Assembly (NCBI GenBank): GCA_020025885.1
Contig: JAHHRJ010000013.1
Location: forward strand, 1 to 46,357
Source: Butyricicoccus sp.
GTDB taxonomy: Bacteria > Bacillota > Clostridia > Oscillospirales > Butyricicoccaceae
Reading direction: 5' to 3'
DNA: 46,357 nt
A program made the translations under genes and the position numbers. Below the pieces are notes generated by a model that made no database searches, had not been told where the DNA came from, and saw only the letters and a program-made list of their open reading frames with translations. Position 1 is the first letter of the stretch. Each line of letters opens with the position of its first letter. This document shows, piece after piece, positions 1 through 7,868 of the stretch.

Positions 1-2
1 AT

Positions 3-248
3 ATTCGCATATCTCTGCTGTTTGTGCAACTTTTATTTTTCAGACAACCCCTAGGGAAAAAAGAAAGTAGGTCATATCGCTGGTATGGTGTCATTATGCT
101 GACAGCGACCATTATTTTTCTCTTGTATCTGTTTTTGGGAAATGGAAATGGGCACAGTGATGTAGCGCGTGTCGCGGCAGCTGCGTATACAACGGGTGGT
201 CTGTTATGCGGCATTGTTGGAATTCTGGAAAAGAAGGAGAAAAATTAA
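3..248 (+). CDS. small membrane protein, 5' end cut by the window
   Basis: The reading frame is open from the left edge to a TAA at 246-248. No ATG and no ribosome binding site precede the first internal GTG (position 24), so this is probably the C-terminal end of a longer protein. The visible part has two hydrophobic stretches, one around VIMLTATIIFLLYLFLG and one around AAAAYTTGGLLCGIVGIL, and a short charged tail ending KKEKN. That suggests two membrane segments. I do not recognise the family and assign no function. Confidence 0.5.
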   Translation: MRISLLFVQLLFFRQPLGKKESRSYRWYGVIMLTATIIFLLYLFLGNGNGHSDVARVAAAAYTTGGLLCGIVGILEKKEKN

Positions 249-431
249 GGCAAGCACTTTGTGTTTGTGAAGAATTATAGATATGGAAACTGTCGATTTG
301 TACAAAAATATGGGTAAATATTTGTTGAAAAAGACGAATGGAGTATTTTGTGAATGCAAATAGAAATTTCACAGGAAAAGATTTACAAAATTACTTTTTC
401 TTCAAAAAAACACTTCCATTTTTCAGAGAAA

Positions 432-447
432 CATACTATAATGAAGA
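432..447 (+). promoter_or_regulatory. promoter -10 region for the HPr-like gene
   Basis: A perfect TATAAT lies at 437-442, about 47 bases before the start codon at 489. The matching -35 region (around 413-419) is a poor fit to TTGACA, so the promoter may be weak or need help. The stretch 249-430 holds no convincing gene. Confidence 0.5.
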
Positions 448-488
448 CAGTGAAAATGTAAGTCCAATTATTGAAGGAGGAAACCCTC

Positions 489-725
489 ATGACCAGAAAA
501 ATTAAGGTAAAAAATACAGAAGACATTCAGCAGATTAACCGCATTGTTTCTAAGTACAGCTACGATATTTGGATTTTTGGCAAGTCCGGTCAGGTAGACG
601 CAAAGAGCCTGCTTGGTATGTTCCTGCTGTCTCTCAATGAGCCGCTCCAGTTGGTTGTTGAGGATGATATCGATCCGACTGCTCTGTTCAAGGATCTGGC
701 AGATTATCTCGAAATTGAGGACTGA
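489..725 (+). CDS. HPr/Crh-like protein without the phosphocarrier histidine
   Basis: This 78-residue protein has the size and pattern of the PTS phosphocarrier HPr. Residues 39-43 read KSLLG, matching the HPr motif around regulatory Ser46 (here Ser40), followed by the usual hydrophobic helix. It contains no histidine at all, so it cannot carry the PEP-derived phosphate that HPr carries on His15. In this it resembles Bacillus Crh, which lacks His15 but is phosphorylated on Ser46 and acts in catabolite repression. A role as a regulatory HPr-Ser-P-like partner of CcpA is inference. The ATG at 489 is chosen because AAGGAGG ends 8 bases upstream; an in-frame TTG at 471 overlaps that site. It is a single-gene unit followed by a strong terminator. 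Confidence 0.8.
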   Translation: MTRKIKVKNTEDIQQINRIVSKYSYDIWIFGKSGQVDAKSLLGMFLLSLNEPLQLVVEDDIDPTALFKDLADYLEIED

Positions 726-737
726 TTTGTTATAAAT

Positions 738-775
738 ACGGTGGTTTGCATGTTTGTGCAGACCACCGTTTTCTT
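738..775 (+). terminator. intrinsic terminator of the HPr-like gene
   Basis: Left arm ACGGTGGTTTGCA (738-750) pairs with TGCAGACCACCGT (757-769) with one G-U pair, followed by a T-rich run to 775. Confidence 0.85.
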
Positions 776-840
776 TTGCGTAGATGATCGGAAGTTGGAT
801 CATTTGTCCTGATACAGTGCCGTAGATCACGCCTGATATA

Positions 841-875
841 GAAAAAGCAGCAACTGCGCGTCCAGCTGCTGCTTT
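841..875 (-). terminator. intrinsic terminator of aspS
   Basis: On the minus strand an AAAGCAGCAGC arm and a GTTGCTGCTTT arm form a stem with a T run behind it, about 25 bases after the aspS stop codon. Confidence 0.75.
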
Positions 876-899
876 GATTTCAAATCGAATAAAAATAAA

Positions 900-2222
900 T
901 TACGGAACCAGACGGGTCATATCACGTGGGAACATGGAAGTTTCACGGATGTTCTTGAGACCCAGAAGCTGGAGGGTCAGACGCTCCAGACCAATGCCCA
1001 GACCACCGTGCGGCGGCATACCGTACTTATGCATCATCAAGAAGGACTCAAACAGGGAAACATCCATGTTGCGGTCTTCCAGTTTCTTCACCTGCTCATG
1101 GTAGTCATGCACACGCTGACCGCCAGTGGTGATTTCCAGACCACGGAACAACAGGTCGAAGGACAGTGCAAACTTCGGGTTCTCCGGATCGTCCATTGCG
1201 TAGAACGGACGCTTTGCAGAAGGGAAGTGAGTTACGAAGACAAACTCAGAGCCGTGGGTTTCTTCTGCCCACTGACACATCATAACTTCTTCGTCTGGGT
1301 TGAGGTCATAGCGGTTCTTGGACTTGTGTCCGAACTTCTCCTGCATGATCTCCTTTGCCTCAGTGAAGGTTACGGTTGGGATCTTGTCGATTACAGGCAG
1401 CTTGGTGCCGAGCATTTCGATCTCCTCCTTGCAGTTCTTCTCAAGGTAGGAGATTACATACTTGAGCATGCCAGTCTCCATTTCCATAACGTCCTGCATG
1501 GAGTCGATATACGCCATCTCGAAGTCCAGACCGATATACTCATTCAGGTGACGAGAGGTATTGTGGCGCTCTGCGCGGTATACGTTGCCAACTTCAAATA
1601 CACGACCGAAGATACCAGCAGTGTACTGCTTGTAGAACTGCGGAGACTGTGCCAGGTAAGCCTGCTGGCCGAAGTAGTCCAGCTTAAAAATGTTTGCACC
1701 GCCCTCTGCACCAGCGGATACGATCTTTGGGGTGTGGATATGGGTAAAGCCCTGACTGATCATATATTCTGCGAAAGCGTCAGCGATTGCGCCCTGAATG
1801 CGGAAAATCGCCTGCTTGCGTGGATGACGCAGGGTGATTGGACGCAGCGGAAGCTCAGCATCCAGTGTCATGCCCAGATATTTTTTGCCGAGCGGAACCG
1901 GAATCTGGTCTGCTGGGCGGGAAAAAATCTTGATCTCGCTTAGAACAACTTCAAAGCCGTGCTCTGCGCGTGGCTCTTCACGAACGGTGCCAGAAACTTC
2001 AACGACCATACCATCTTTGATGTCTGCCTTGGTCATGCCATTGATCTCGCCAGAGAACATGCACTGGATGAGACCGCGGTTGACACGAATTACAACGAAT
2101 GCAAAATCAGACATGTCGCGCACGCGATGTACGGTGCCGCGGAATGTGACGGATTTGCCGATGGAAGCAGCAGCGTCTTGTACTGCATCAACATACTGCT
2201 TTGGGGTGCTGATAAACTCCAT
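900..2222 (-). CDS. aspS: aspartyl-tRNA synthetase, archaeal type
   Basis: This class II synthetase charges tRNA with aspartate in the cytoplasm. It has 440 residues, about 150 shorter than ordinary bacterial AspRS, and lacks the GAD insertion domain, the layout of the archaeal/eukaryotic type. An N-terminal OB-fold anticodon-binding region (about 1-110) is followed by the catalytic domain. Motif 2 is visible as FEVGNVYRAERHNTSRHLNE and motif 3 as GIGLERLTLQLLG. Archaeal-type AspRS enzymes in bacteria are often non-discriminating, also making Asp-tRNA(Asn) for GatCAB; that is inference here because gatCAB is not in the window. The ATG at 2222 follows GAGAGGCG. It has its own promoter, so it is separate from the upstream xpt. 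Confidence 0.93.
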   Translation of the reverse strand: MEFISTPKQYVDAVQDAAASIGKSVTFRGTVHRVRDMSDFAFVVIRVNRGLIQCMFSGEINGMTKADIKDGMVVEVSGTVREEPRAEHGFEVVLSEIKIFSRPADQIPVPLGKKYLGMTLDAELPLRPITLRHPRKQAIFRIQGAIADAFAEYMISQGFTHIHTPKIVSAGAEGGANIFKLDYFGQQAYLAQSPQFYKQYTAGIFGRVFEVGNVYRAERHNTSRHLNEYIGLDFEMAYIDSMQDVMEMETGMLKYVISYLEKNCKEEIEMLGTKLPVIDKIPTVTFTEAKEIMQEKFGHKSKNRYDLNPDEEVMMCQWAEETHGSEFVFVTHFPSAKRPFYAMDDPENPKFALSFDLLFRGLEITTGGQRVHDYHEQVKKLEDRNMDVSLFESFLMMHKYGMPPHGGLGIGLERLTLQLLGLKNIRETSMFPRDMTRLVP

Positions 2223-2275
2223 AGTGTTTACGCCTCTCTATCTGGATTTTTGATTTTCAGAATTGTTACTTTCTT

Positions 2276-2304
2276 ATTATATAGATAAATATCATTTATA
2301 TCAA
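2276..2304 (-). promoter_or_regulatory. sigma-A promoter of aspS
   Basis: On the minus strand, TTGATA (2299-2304), a 17-base spacer and TATAAT (2276-2281). The leader of about 45 bases is too short for a T-box. Confidence 0.8.
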
Positions 2305-2362
2305 GGGCACACGCGAAAAAAGACGTACAAAAGCCTTTTATTATGCGGGAAGGAGCAAACAA

Positions 2363-2395
2363 GCGGACAGATGGCTGTTTTCCATCTGTCCGCTC
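2363..2395 (-). terminator. hairpin terminator after xpt
   Basis: A long perfect stem (AGCGGACAGATGG / CCATCTGTCCGCT) lies 8 to 40 bases past the xpt stop. The following minus-strand sequence is TTGTTTG rather than a clean T run, so termination may be partial. Confidence 0.6.
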
Positions 2396-2402
2396 ATAAA
2401 AA

Positions 2403-2990
2403 TCAAGCAGGTTCGATCTCGTGGTCAAATACGATTTGACCATTCTGCATTTCCTTGATGACTGCAAGAGACTCTACATGAATGCCAAGACTACGAATGG
2501 CTTCGCCACCCACGTCAAAGCCCTTTTCGATGCAGATGCCAGCACCGACGATCTCCGCACCAGACTGTTGCACGAGAGAGATTAGACCGAGCATTGCACT
2601 GCCCTTTGCAAGGAAGTCATCAATCAGAAGCACACGGTCGGATGGATCCAGAAAACGCGCTGAGACGATGATATCATAGTTGCGCTGATGGGTAAAAGAG
2701 GTCACCTGAGAGGTCAGTACTTCGCCGTCAATATTACGGGACTGTGTTTTCTTGGCGAAAACAACAGGTACACCGAAATGCTGTGCGGTGATGCAAGCAA
2801 TGCCGATGCCAGATGCTTCAATGGTCAGGATTTTGGTGATACCCTGATCTTTGAAACGGCGGAAGAATTCTTTGCCCAGTTCGTTGATGAGAGCAACATC
2901 CATCTGGTGATTCAAAAAGGCATCTACCTTCAGAACCTCACCATCCTTAACTCTGCCGCGCTCTAAAATCGCATTTTCCAATAACTGCAT
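2403..2990 (-). CDS. xpt: xanthine phosphoribosyltransferase
   Basis: This enzyme salvages xanthine by transferring the phosphoribosyl group of PRPP to give XMP. The 195-residue protein shows the type I PRTase PRPP-binding motif as VLLIDDFLAKGSA, and a phosphate-contacting segment EASGIGIACITAQHFGVP typical of Xpt. The ATG at 2990 is preferred over an in-frame TTG at 2993, because GGGGG lies 9 bases upstream of the ATG. It has its own promoter. Unlike many Firmicutes xpt genes, the 60-base leader shows no guanine riboswitch (see rejected items). With the purine operon at 7306-15522 it completes synthesis and salvage. Confidence 0.92.
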   Translation of the reverse strand: MQLLENAILERGRVKDGEVLKVDAFLNHQMDVALINELGKEFFRRFKDQGITKILTIEASGIGIACITAQHFGVPVVFAKKTQSRNIDGEVLTSQVTSFTHQRNYDIIVSARFLDPSDRVLLIDDFLAKGSAMLGLISLVQQSGAEIVGAGICIEKGFDVGGEAIRSLGIHVESLAVIKEMQNGQIVFDHEIEPA

Positions 2991-3056
2991 CAATTATTAC
3001 CCCCAGAATCATATCTTGTGTAAATGTTCAAAAAATGTCAAATTAAGTTATTATTT

Positions 3057-3085
3057 ATAATACCATTGTGTAACACACTTTTCAA
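3057..3085 (-). promoter_or_regulatory. sigma-A promoter of xpt (extended -10)
   Basis: On the minus strand, TTGAAA (3080-3085), a 17-base spacer and TATTAT (3057-3062) preceded by TGG. The predicted transcript start is near 3050. Confidence 0.75.
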
Positions 3086-3094
3086 GTTGAAAAA

Positions 3095-4543
3095 TTAGGA
3101 ACGGCGCAACTTTTTCATCAGGAGCGCAGCTTCCTCACGCGCCTCGCCCGAACCGATGATACAAACCACATAGGTCAGACCGCCAAGTGCGATGGCAAGC
3201 ACGAGCCGCAGCAGGTTGCCCACGGGCAGGAACGTACAGCCAAATGCAACAGCGCCGCAGAGCAGTGCAGAAATGAAAATACGTAGGAAGGTGCGGGGGG
3301 CAACATGCCACATGAAATAGCGGCGCACACGAATGGAAGTGATCAGGAAATAGCATCCGAGCGCGATCACAGAACCGACCGCACCCCCAAGGAACCCGAT
3401 CTGTTTAATGAGTACCACACTAGACACGATTTTAATAAGTGTTGCAAGTGCGCTGTTCAAGATAACAGGGCGGGTGTTCTGTTCCAGCTCGAAACCTTTG
3501 TTTGCGTATTCGGTCAGTCCCATGAGTACCATGGTAAAGGACATCAGTCCGATTGCAGGTGCACCTGCATCATAACCAGAGTCAAAGAAAATGCGTGTAA
3601 ATGGCAGAGCCACAGCGGTCAAACCAAACGCAGCAGGGAATGCCACAAGCATATAAAGACGCACACCAGCACTCAACAGCCCACGCGCTTCATCTTTTCC
3701 GTTTTCGCGCCAAGCACGCAGAACCGCCGGATAGACACCGCGCAGAACACCAACAGACAGCATATTAAAAATGGAAGACGGAATGGAGACATTACTGGAA
3801 TAGACTGCAAAGACCTCATCTCCGTAAATGCCAAGCACCAGAAAGCGGTCGATCAAATTGAGCAGTGCGGTGCAAAGTGCAACGCCCATAAGCGGAACGC
3901 CAAAGGCGAGCAGCTTTTTGAGCATGGTCTGTGAAAAACGGCGCAGACGCACAACCTTTGGCATACCAAGTGCAAAGATCGCACCCAGCGCACCGACACC
4001 ATCTGCAATGATATTGGCAAGCAATGCAGGGGTGGGTGAGTAGAAGCCGGATTTTCCGCCGACGAACAAAATGGCAAGCAGCAGTTTGAGGGAGGCGGAA
4101 GTGAGACTCAGAACGATCGCAGGGCGGATGATGGATAGCTGTACCATTGTATTATTTAAAATGGTAAAGGCAGAGTAGGTACAGAACATCACAGCGCCTA
4201 GCAGATAATAACTTTCATGGGTAAAGGCATAAAAGCCTACGCTAACAACGGTTGCAATGCCGCATAGCAAGAGATAAATAGGTGTAATGGTCGAAAACAG
4301 GCAAGCCGCCCGATCCTTCTTATACTCTTCTGCAACATAACGCGTGTTGGAGTTGGACATCCATGCGGCGATCAGCAGAAAGGTGAAATTGACCATCATA
4401 TTGGTGGCGTTAAAAAGCCCAACCGCAGATTTGGTCAGGATGTGGGAATAGAGCGACGACATTGCCATGAGCAGAATGCCTTCCACAATTTTTGCTGGGA
4501 GGAACAGCATGGCATTGCGCGTCATCGTATTTTTTTCAGACAT
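3095..4543 (-). CDS. polysaccharide (Wzx/PST-type) flippase
   Basis: A 482-residue, very hydrophobic protein with about 14 predicted membrane segments, of the MATE/MOP-superfamily polysaccharide exporters. The family moves lipid-linked saccharides across the cytoplasmic membrane. Features seen include an N-terminal LPAKIVEGILLMAMSSLYSH segment, a central stretch around LLNLIDRFLVLGIYG, and a short basic C terminus (KKLRRS). The ATG at 4543 is chosen over a TTG at 4561 because GGAAGGA lies just ahead of it. It is divergent from the GT4-CsaB fusion and appears to share its -35 hexamer, so it probably exports the glycan that CsaB pyruvylates (inference). The exact substrate cannot be read from sequence. 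Confidence 0.82.
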   Translation of the reverse strand: MSEKNTMTRNAMLFLPAKIVEGILLMAMSSLYSHILTKSAVGLFNATNMMVNFTFLLIAAWMSNSNTRYVAEEYKKDRAACLFSTITPIYLLLCGIATVVSVGFYAFTHESYYLLGAVMFCTYSAFTILNNTMVQLSIIRPAIVLSLTSASLKLLLAILFVGGKSGFYSPTPALLANIIADGVGALGAIFALGMPKVVRLRRFSQTMLKKLLAFGVPLMGVALCTALLNLIDRFLVLGIYGDEVFAVYSSNVSIPSSIFNMLSVGVLRGVYPAVLRAWRENGKDEARGLLSAGVRLYMLVAFPAAFGLTAVALPFTRIFFDSGYDAGAPAIGLMSFTMVLMGLTEYANKGFELEQNTRPVILNSALATLIKIVSSVVLIKQIGFLGGAVGSVIALGCYFLITSIRVRRYFMWHVAPRTFLRIFISALLCGAVAFGCTFLPVGNLLRLVLAIALGGLTYVVCIIGSGEAREEAALLMKKLRRS

Positions 4544-4613
4544 GGGTAGGATTCCTTCCAATGGTTTTCATACGAATTTATCGAGGGGAATAGTAGGTTT
4601 TTGCTGTTTTTTC

Positions 4614-4642
4614 AGTATAACACCTCTGGAGATAAATTGCAA
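4614..4642 (-). promoter_or_regulatory. promoter of the flippase gene
   Basis: On the minus strand, TTGCAA (4637-4642), a 17-base spacer and TATACT (4614-4619) with a TGT just before it (extended -10). The -35 hexamer is its own reverse complement and is also used by the plus-strand promoter. Confidence 0.7.
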
Positions 4643-4664
4643 TCAGGCGGGATTTGTGTATAAT
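4637..4664 (+). promoter_or_regulatory. promoter of the GT4-CsaB fusion
   Basis: TTGCAA (4637-4642), a 16-base spacer and a perfect TATAAT (4659-4664), 37 bases before the start codon. It shares its -35 with the opposing flippase promoter. Confidence 0.7.
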
Positions 4665-4700
4665 AGTTTATGGAAAGAAATTATACCATGGAGGCATTGC

Positions 4701-6947
4701 ATGAGAATCTTACAAATGATGGGCGGCGGCGACGTTGGTGGTGCCAAGACCCATATTATGACCCTCATTCAAGCACTGAGAGAGCGCAACGAGGTCATGC
4801 TGATTTCATTTCGAGATGGTCCATTTCCGAGAGAAGCCGAAAAGAATGGAATCAATGTACGCGTGATCGCGAGCTTTAATCCGATATACTGCCGCAATGA
4901 GGTACGAAAGATCATTGCAGAATTTCAGCCAGATGTAATCCATTGTCATGGCGGCAAGGCAAATCTTGTGGGCGCAATGCTGCGCGGCAGATCGTGCCAT
5001 ATTCCTGTATTGACAACGGTGCATTCCGACTATCGCTATGACTATTTGGGCAATCCGCTCAAACAGTGGACAAATGGTCTGGCAAATACAATTGCGCTGC
5101 GCTTTCTGGACTTCCATCAGGCGGTTGCAGACCGCATGGCACGGACGCTTATTTCGCGTGGGTTCAATCCGGAAAAGATATTTACCATTTATAATGGCAT
5201 GGATTTTGGAAACCCGCTTGAGGGATTAGACCGTGCAGCATACTGCAAAGAACAATGGGGCGTTACCATCGCATCAGATGATATCTTATGCGGCATTGCA
5301 GCGAGACTCACGGCGGTCAAGGATATTGCGACCTGCGTGCGCGGATTTGCGGGCGCGGTGCGAGTCGTGCCGCAGATGCGTCTGTTCATTGCGGGCGATG
5401 GTGAGGACGAGAAAATGCTGCGTGATCTGGTGCAGAGCTTGGGCATTGCCAATCGTGTCACATTCTGTGGTTGGGTTTCACCAATCAATAAATTCTTTGC
5501 GGCAATGGATATTAACCTCTTGACCTCGGTATCTGAGACATTCCCATATTCCATTTTGGAGGGCGTACTGGAGCATTGTGCAACCATTTGTTCCGATGTA
5601 GGCGGTATGAGTGAACTCATTGACACAGGCGAAAACGGATACATCTTCCAGCCGCGTGACCATGAAACGCTGACAAAGCAGCTCATTAAATTTGGAAGCG
5701 ATCCAGAACGCCGCAAGCTGTTTGCAGATCGTCTTTATGAAAAGGCGACGCGTGAGTATTCTCTGGATACCATGTGCCAGACACAGGAAGCGAACTATGA
5801 AAGACTGCTGCGTCTCTATCACAAGCCCAAGAATAAACGCGATGGCATTGTGATTTGCGGTGCGTATGGACGCGGCAATGCAGGGGATGATGCAATTTTA
5901 AGCGGCATTGTGCAGGAAATGCGTGCCTTTGACCCTGACCGACCAATTACTGTTATGTCGCGCCGTCCAAGTGAGACCAAGCTGCTTTACCGCACGGGGG
6001 CTGTTTATACATTCAACCTGCCTGTCGTGATGCAGCGGTTTCGCCATGCGGCACTCTATATCAATGGCGGCGGCAGTCTCATGCAGGATGTGACGTCTAC
6101 GCGCTCTTTGAAGTATTATCTCTTTACGCTGGACGCGGCAAAGAAGCTGGGTTGTAAAGTTATGATGTATGGATGCGGCATTGGTCCGATTCAAAGACCG
6201 GGTAACCGCCGCCATACGGCAAAGACCATCAACCGCGCAGTTGATATGATTACCCTGCGCGACGATCTATCATGCGGAGAACTGACCCGCATGGGTATTG
6301 TAGAGCCGGAAATTCGACTGGCGGCAGATCCAACCATTATTTTGCATCCGGCAGGCGAAGTGCAAATGGATCAGGTAATGGAAACGCTGGGGATTCCGGC
6401 AAATGGCCGGTATCTGGGATTCAGTCTGCGTAACTGGAAAGGTCTGGATACGGTCAGTGATCAGATTGCACGTGCGGCTGAGTATGCATACAAGAAACAC
6501 GGACTGACACCGGTGTTTGTTCCGATCGAGTTTCCAAGCGATGTAGGACCGGCGCGCATGATTGCGGACAAGCTGAACTGTCCCTATTATGTGGTAGAAC
6601 GCCGCTTGCCAATCGAAGAGACCATTGGTCTCTTGGCACGTATGAAAACGGTGATTGGCATTCGCTTGCACTCACTGATGTTCTCAGCGTGCCGCGGTGT
6701 CCCTGTCATTGGTATGAGCTATGACATCAAAGTGGATGGATTCCTCAAATACATTGGTTCGCATACCTGCATCCAGCTGGCACAGGTGACAACAGAGAAA
6801 TTGTGTCCACTCATCGACGAGTGTGTATCGGGCAAGCTAGACGAGGAAGTGCACGCGACGGCAGCTCTGCTGCGCGAGCGGGAGCTGGAAAACAGCCGTG
6901 GTGCGGCGGCACTCATTCATCAGGCAGAACAGGAAGCTTTAAGGTGA
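4701..6947 (+). CDS. GT4 glycosyltransferase fused to CsaB-type pyruvyl transferase
   Basis: A two-domain protein of 748 residues. Residues 1 to about 375 are a GT-B fold, family 4 glycosyltransferase: an N-terminal glycine-rich GGGDVGGAKTH, and in the C-terminal half a nucleotide-sugar-binding ETFPYSILEG segment. Residues from about 381 are a polysaccharide pyruvyl transferase of the CsaB type: GAYGRGNAGDDAI at its start, GGGSLMQD in the middle and GIRLHSLMFSACRGVP near the end. CsaB adds pyruvate ketals to secondary wall polymers, which SLH domains bind. Here one chain would both build and pyruvylate a glycan. The start at 4701 is set by GGAGG 6-7 bases upstream; the frame is open further back to 4467 without support. 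An SLH protein occurs at 21677-22780. Confidence 0.88.
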   Translation: MRILQMMGGGDVGGAKTHIMTLIQALRERNEVMLISFRDGPFPREAEKNGINVRVIASFNPIYCRNEVRKIIAEFQPDVIHCHGGKANLVGAMLRGRSCHIPVLTTVHSDYRYDYLGNPLKQWTNGLANTIALRFLDFHQAVADRMARTLISRGFNPEKIFTIYNGMDFGNPLEGLDRAAYCKEQWGVTIASDDILCGIAARLTAVKDIATCVRGFAGAVRVVPQMRLFIAGDGEDEKMLRDLVQSLGIANRVTFCGWVSPINKFFAAMDINLLTSVSETFPYSILEGVLEHCATICSDVGGMSELIDTGENGYIFQPRDHETLTKQLIKFGSDPERRKLFADRLYEKATREYSLDTMCQTQEANYERLLRLYHKPKNKRDGIVICGAYGRGNAGDDAILSGIVQEMRAFDPDRPITVMSRRPSETKLLYRTGAVYTFNLPVVMQRFRHAALYINGGGSLMQDVTSTRSLKYYLFTLDAAKKLGCKVMMYGCGIGPIQRPGNRRHTAKTINRAVDMITLRDDLSCGELTRMGIVEPEIRLAADPTIILHPAGEVQMDQVMETLGIPANGRYLGFSLRNWKGLDTVSDQIARAAEYAYKKHGLTPVFVPIEFPSDVGPARMIADKLNCPYYVVERRLPIEETIGLLARMKTVIGIRLHSLMFSACRGVPVIGMSYDIKVDGFLKYIGSHTCIQLAQVTTEKLCPLIDECVSGKLDEEVHATAALLRERELENSRGAAALIHQAEQEALR

Positions 6948-7014
6948 TAAGCACCAAGGCGGCAAAGGAAATGTTTTGCTTTTTGTGGATTTATACGATT
7001 TTTTGAAAGCTCTC

Positions 7015-7043
7015 TTGAAAAGCACAAAAAGGGTGTGTAAAAT
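7015..7043 (+). promoter_or_regulatory. promoter of the purine operon
   Basis: TTGAAA (7015-7020), a 17-base spacer and TAAAAT (7038-7043). Transcription would start near 7050, giving a leader of about 255 bases before purE. No PurR box was recognised nearby. Confidence 0.7.
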
Positions 7044-7049
7044 AAAAGC

Positions 7050-7305
7050 AGATAGGAAGAAGTTCCTATATCACCGAGATCGTCGCAAGAAAGGGCGTGA
7101 TGAAGATGAGACAAAATTGTATGAAGACTTCAAATTGTTTCTCAAATCGCACCTTTATGCCTGAAAGCACGGTGTTTTTGGGTCGCTTTGCGAAAATTTA
7201 TGGTGAAATTGCATATTTTTGACGATAAATGCAGATGTGGAGAAAACCCGCATCTGCATTTTATTTTTGATACCAAAAGATTTTTTTGGAGTCGGGAGGT
7301 AACAC
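7050..7305 (+). promoter_or_regulatory. long structured leader of purE with terminator (candidate attenuator)
   Basis: The 6948-7305 stretch has no convincing gene. The predicted leader holds a small hairpin (ATAGGAA/TTCCTAT around 7052-7069), a GAGACAA / TTGTTTCTC pairing near 7107-7144, a CACC..GGTG stem near 7151-7174, then an intrinsic terminator at 7227-7268. A terminator between promoter and purE implies regulated read-through. I could not match guanine, PRPP/ykkC or ZTP riboswitch consensus elements, so the sensor is unknown. Confidence 0.5.
7227..7268 (+). terminator. intrinsic terminator in the purE leader
   Basis: Left arm AAATGCAGATGTGG (7227-7240) pairs with CCGCATCTGCATTT (7248-7261) with one G-U pair, followed by TTTTATTTTT. 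It ends 37 bases before purE. Confidence 0.85.
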
Positions 7306-7806
7306 ATGAAAAAAGTTTGTATTGTAATGGGTTCGGACAGCGATTTGTCTGTCATGGAGGCAGCGATCAAGCGTCTGGATGCATTTGGTGTTCCATATGA
7401 AGTCCGCGTTATATCTGCACACCGCACCCCACTGGCAGCAGAAGCTCTTGCAAAGAATGCACGCGAAGAAGGTTTTGGCGTGATCATTGCAGCAGCAGGC
7501 AAGGCGGCACATTTGGGCGGCGTGATCGCGGCATATACAACCCTGCCGGTCATTGGTGTGCCGATCAAGACCTCTATGATGGGCGGACTGGACAGCTTGC
7601 TTTCTATGGTACAGATGCCAAAGGGTATTCCAGTGGCATGTGTTGCAGTAGATGGTGCAGACAATGCAGCGATCCTTGCAGTACAGATGCTGGCAGTTGA
7701 GGACAGCGTTCTGGTTGATCGCCTGACACAGTTCAAGGCAGATATGGCAAACGAGGTTTCTGCCAAGGATGAAAAGATTCGGGCACAGTTTGCGGCAAAA
7801 GAATAA
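7306..7806 (+). CDS. purE: N5-carboxyaminoimidazole ribonucleotide mutase
   Basis: PurE moves the carboxyl group of N5-CAIR to carbon 4 to give CAIR in purine synthesis. At 166 residues it is full length for class I. The signature MGSDSDLSVM is near the N terminus (residues 7-16), with SAHRTP around 41-46 and the loop AAAGKAAHLGGVIAA around 65-79. The presence of class I PurE would normally call for PurK, which is not in this window. It is the first gene of the operon, with GGGAGG upstream of the ATG, and lies behind the leader terminator. Confidence 0.95.
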   Translation: MKKVCIVMGSDSDLSVMEAAIKRLDAFGVPYEVRVISAHRTPLAAEALAKNAREEGFGVIIAAAGKAAHLGGVIAAYTTLPVIGVPIKTSMMGGLDSLLSMVQMPKGIPVACVAVDGADNAAILAVQMLAVEDSVLVDRLTQFKADMANEVSAKDEKIRAQFAAKE

Positions 7807-7868
7807 GCATTCTATGATTCGATCAATTATTTTTTATGTTCAATCATACAATAAAGGAGAAAACGACC

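Noticed and set aside
1008..1943. 311-codon plus-strand frame opposite aspS
   Set aside because: It is an antisense shadow of a conserved synthetase gene.
2223..2275. T-box leader before aspS
   Set aside because: The promoter lies about 55 bases before the start, leaving no room for a T-box; no T-box consensus is present.
2991..3056. Guanine riboswitch in the xpt leader
   Set aside because: The predicted leader is only about 60 bases, AT-rich, and has none of the conserved purine-riboswitch loop sequences.
6976..7164. Short plus-strand frame in the purE leader
   Set aside because: It spans the predicted promoter, has no ribosome binding site and shows no family features.
7178..7190. GGGTCG resembling the start of a ZTP riboswitch
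   Set aside because: The second conserved part (CCGCCTGGGC-like) is missing downstream, so the match is taken as chance.
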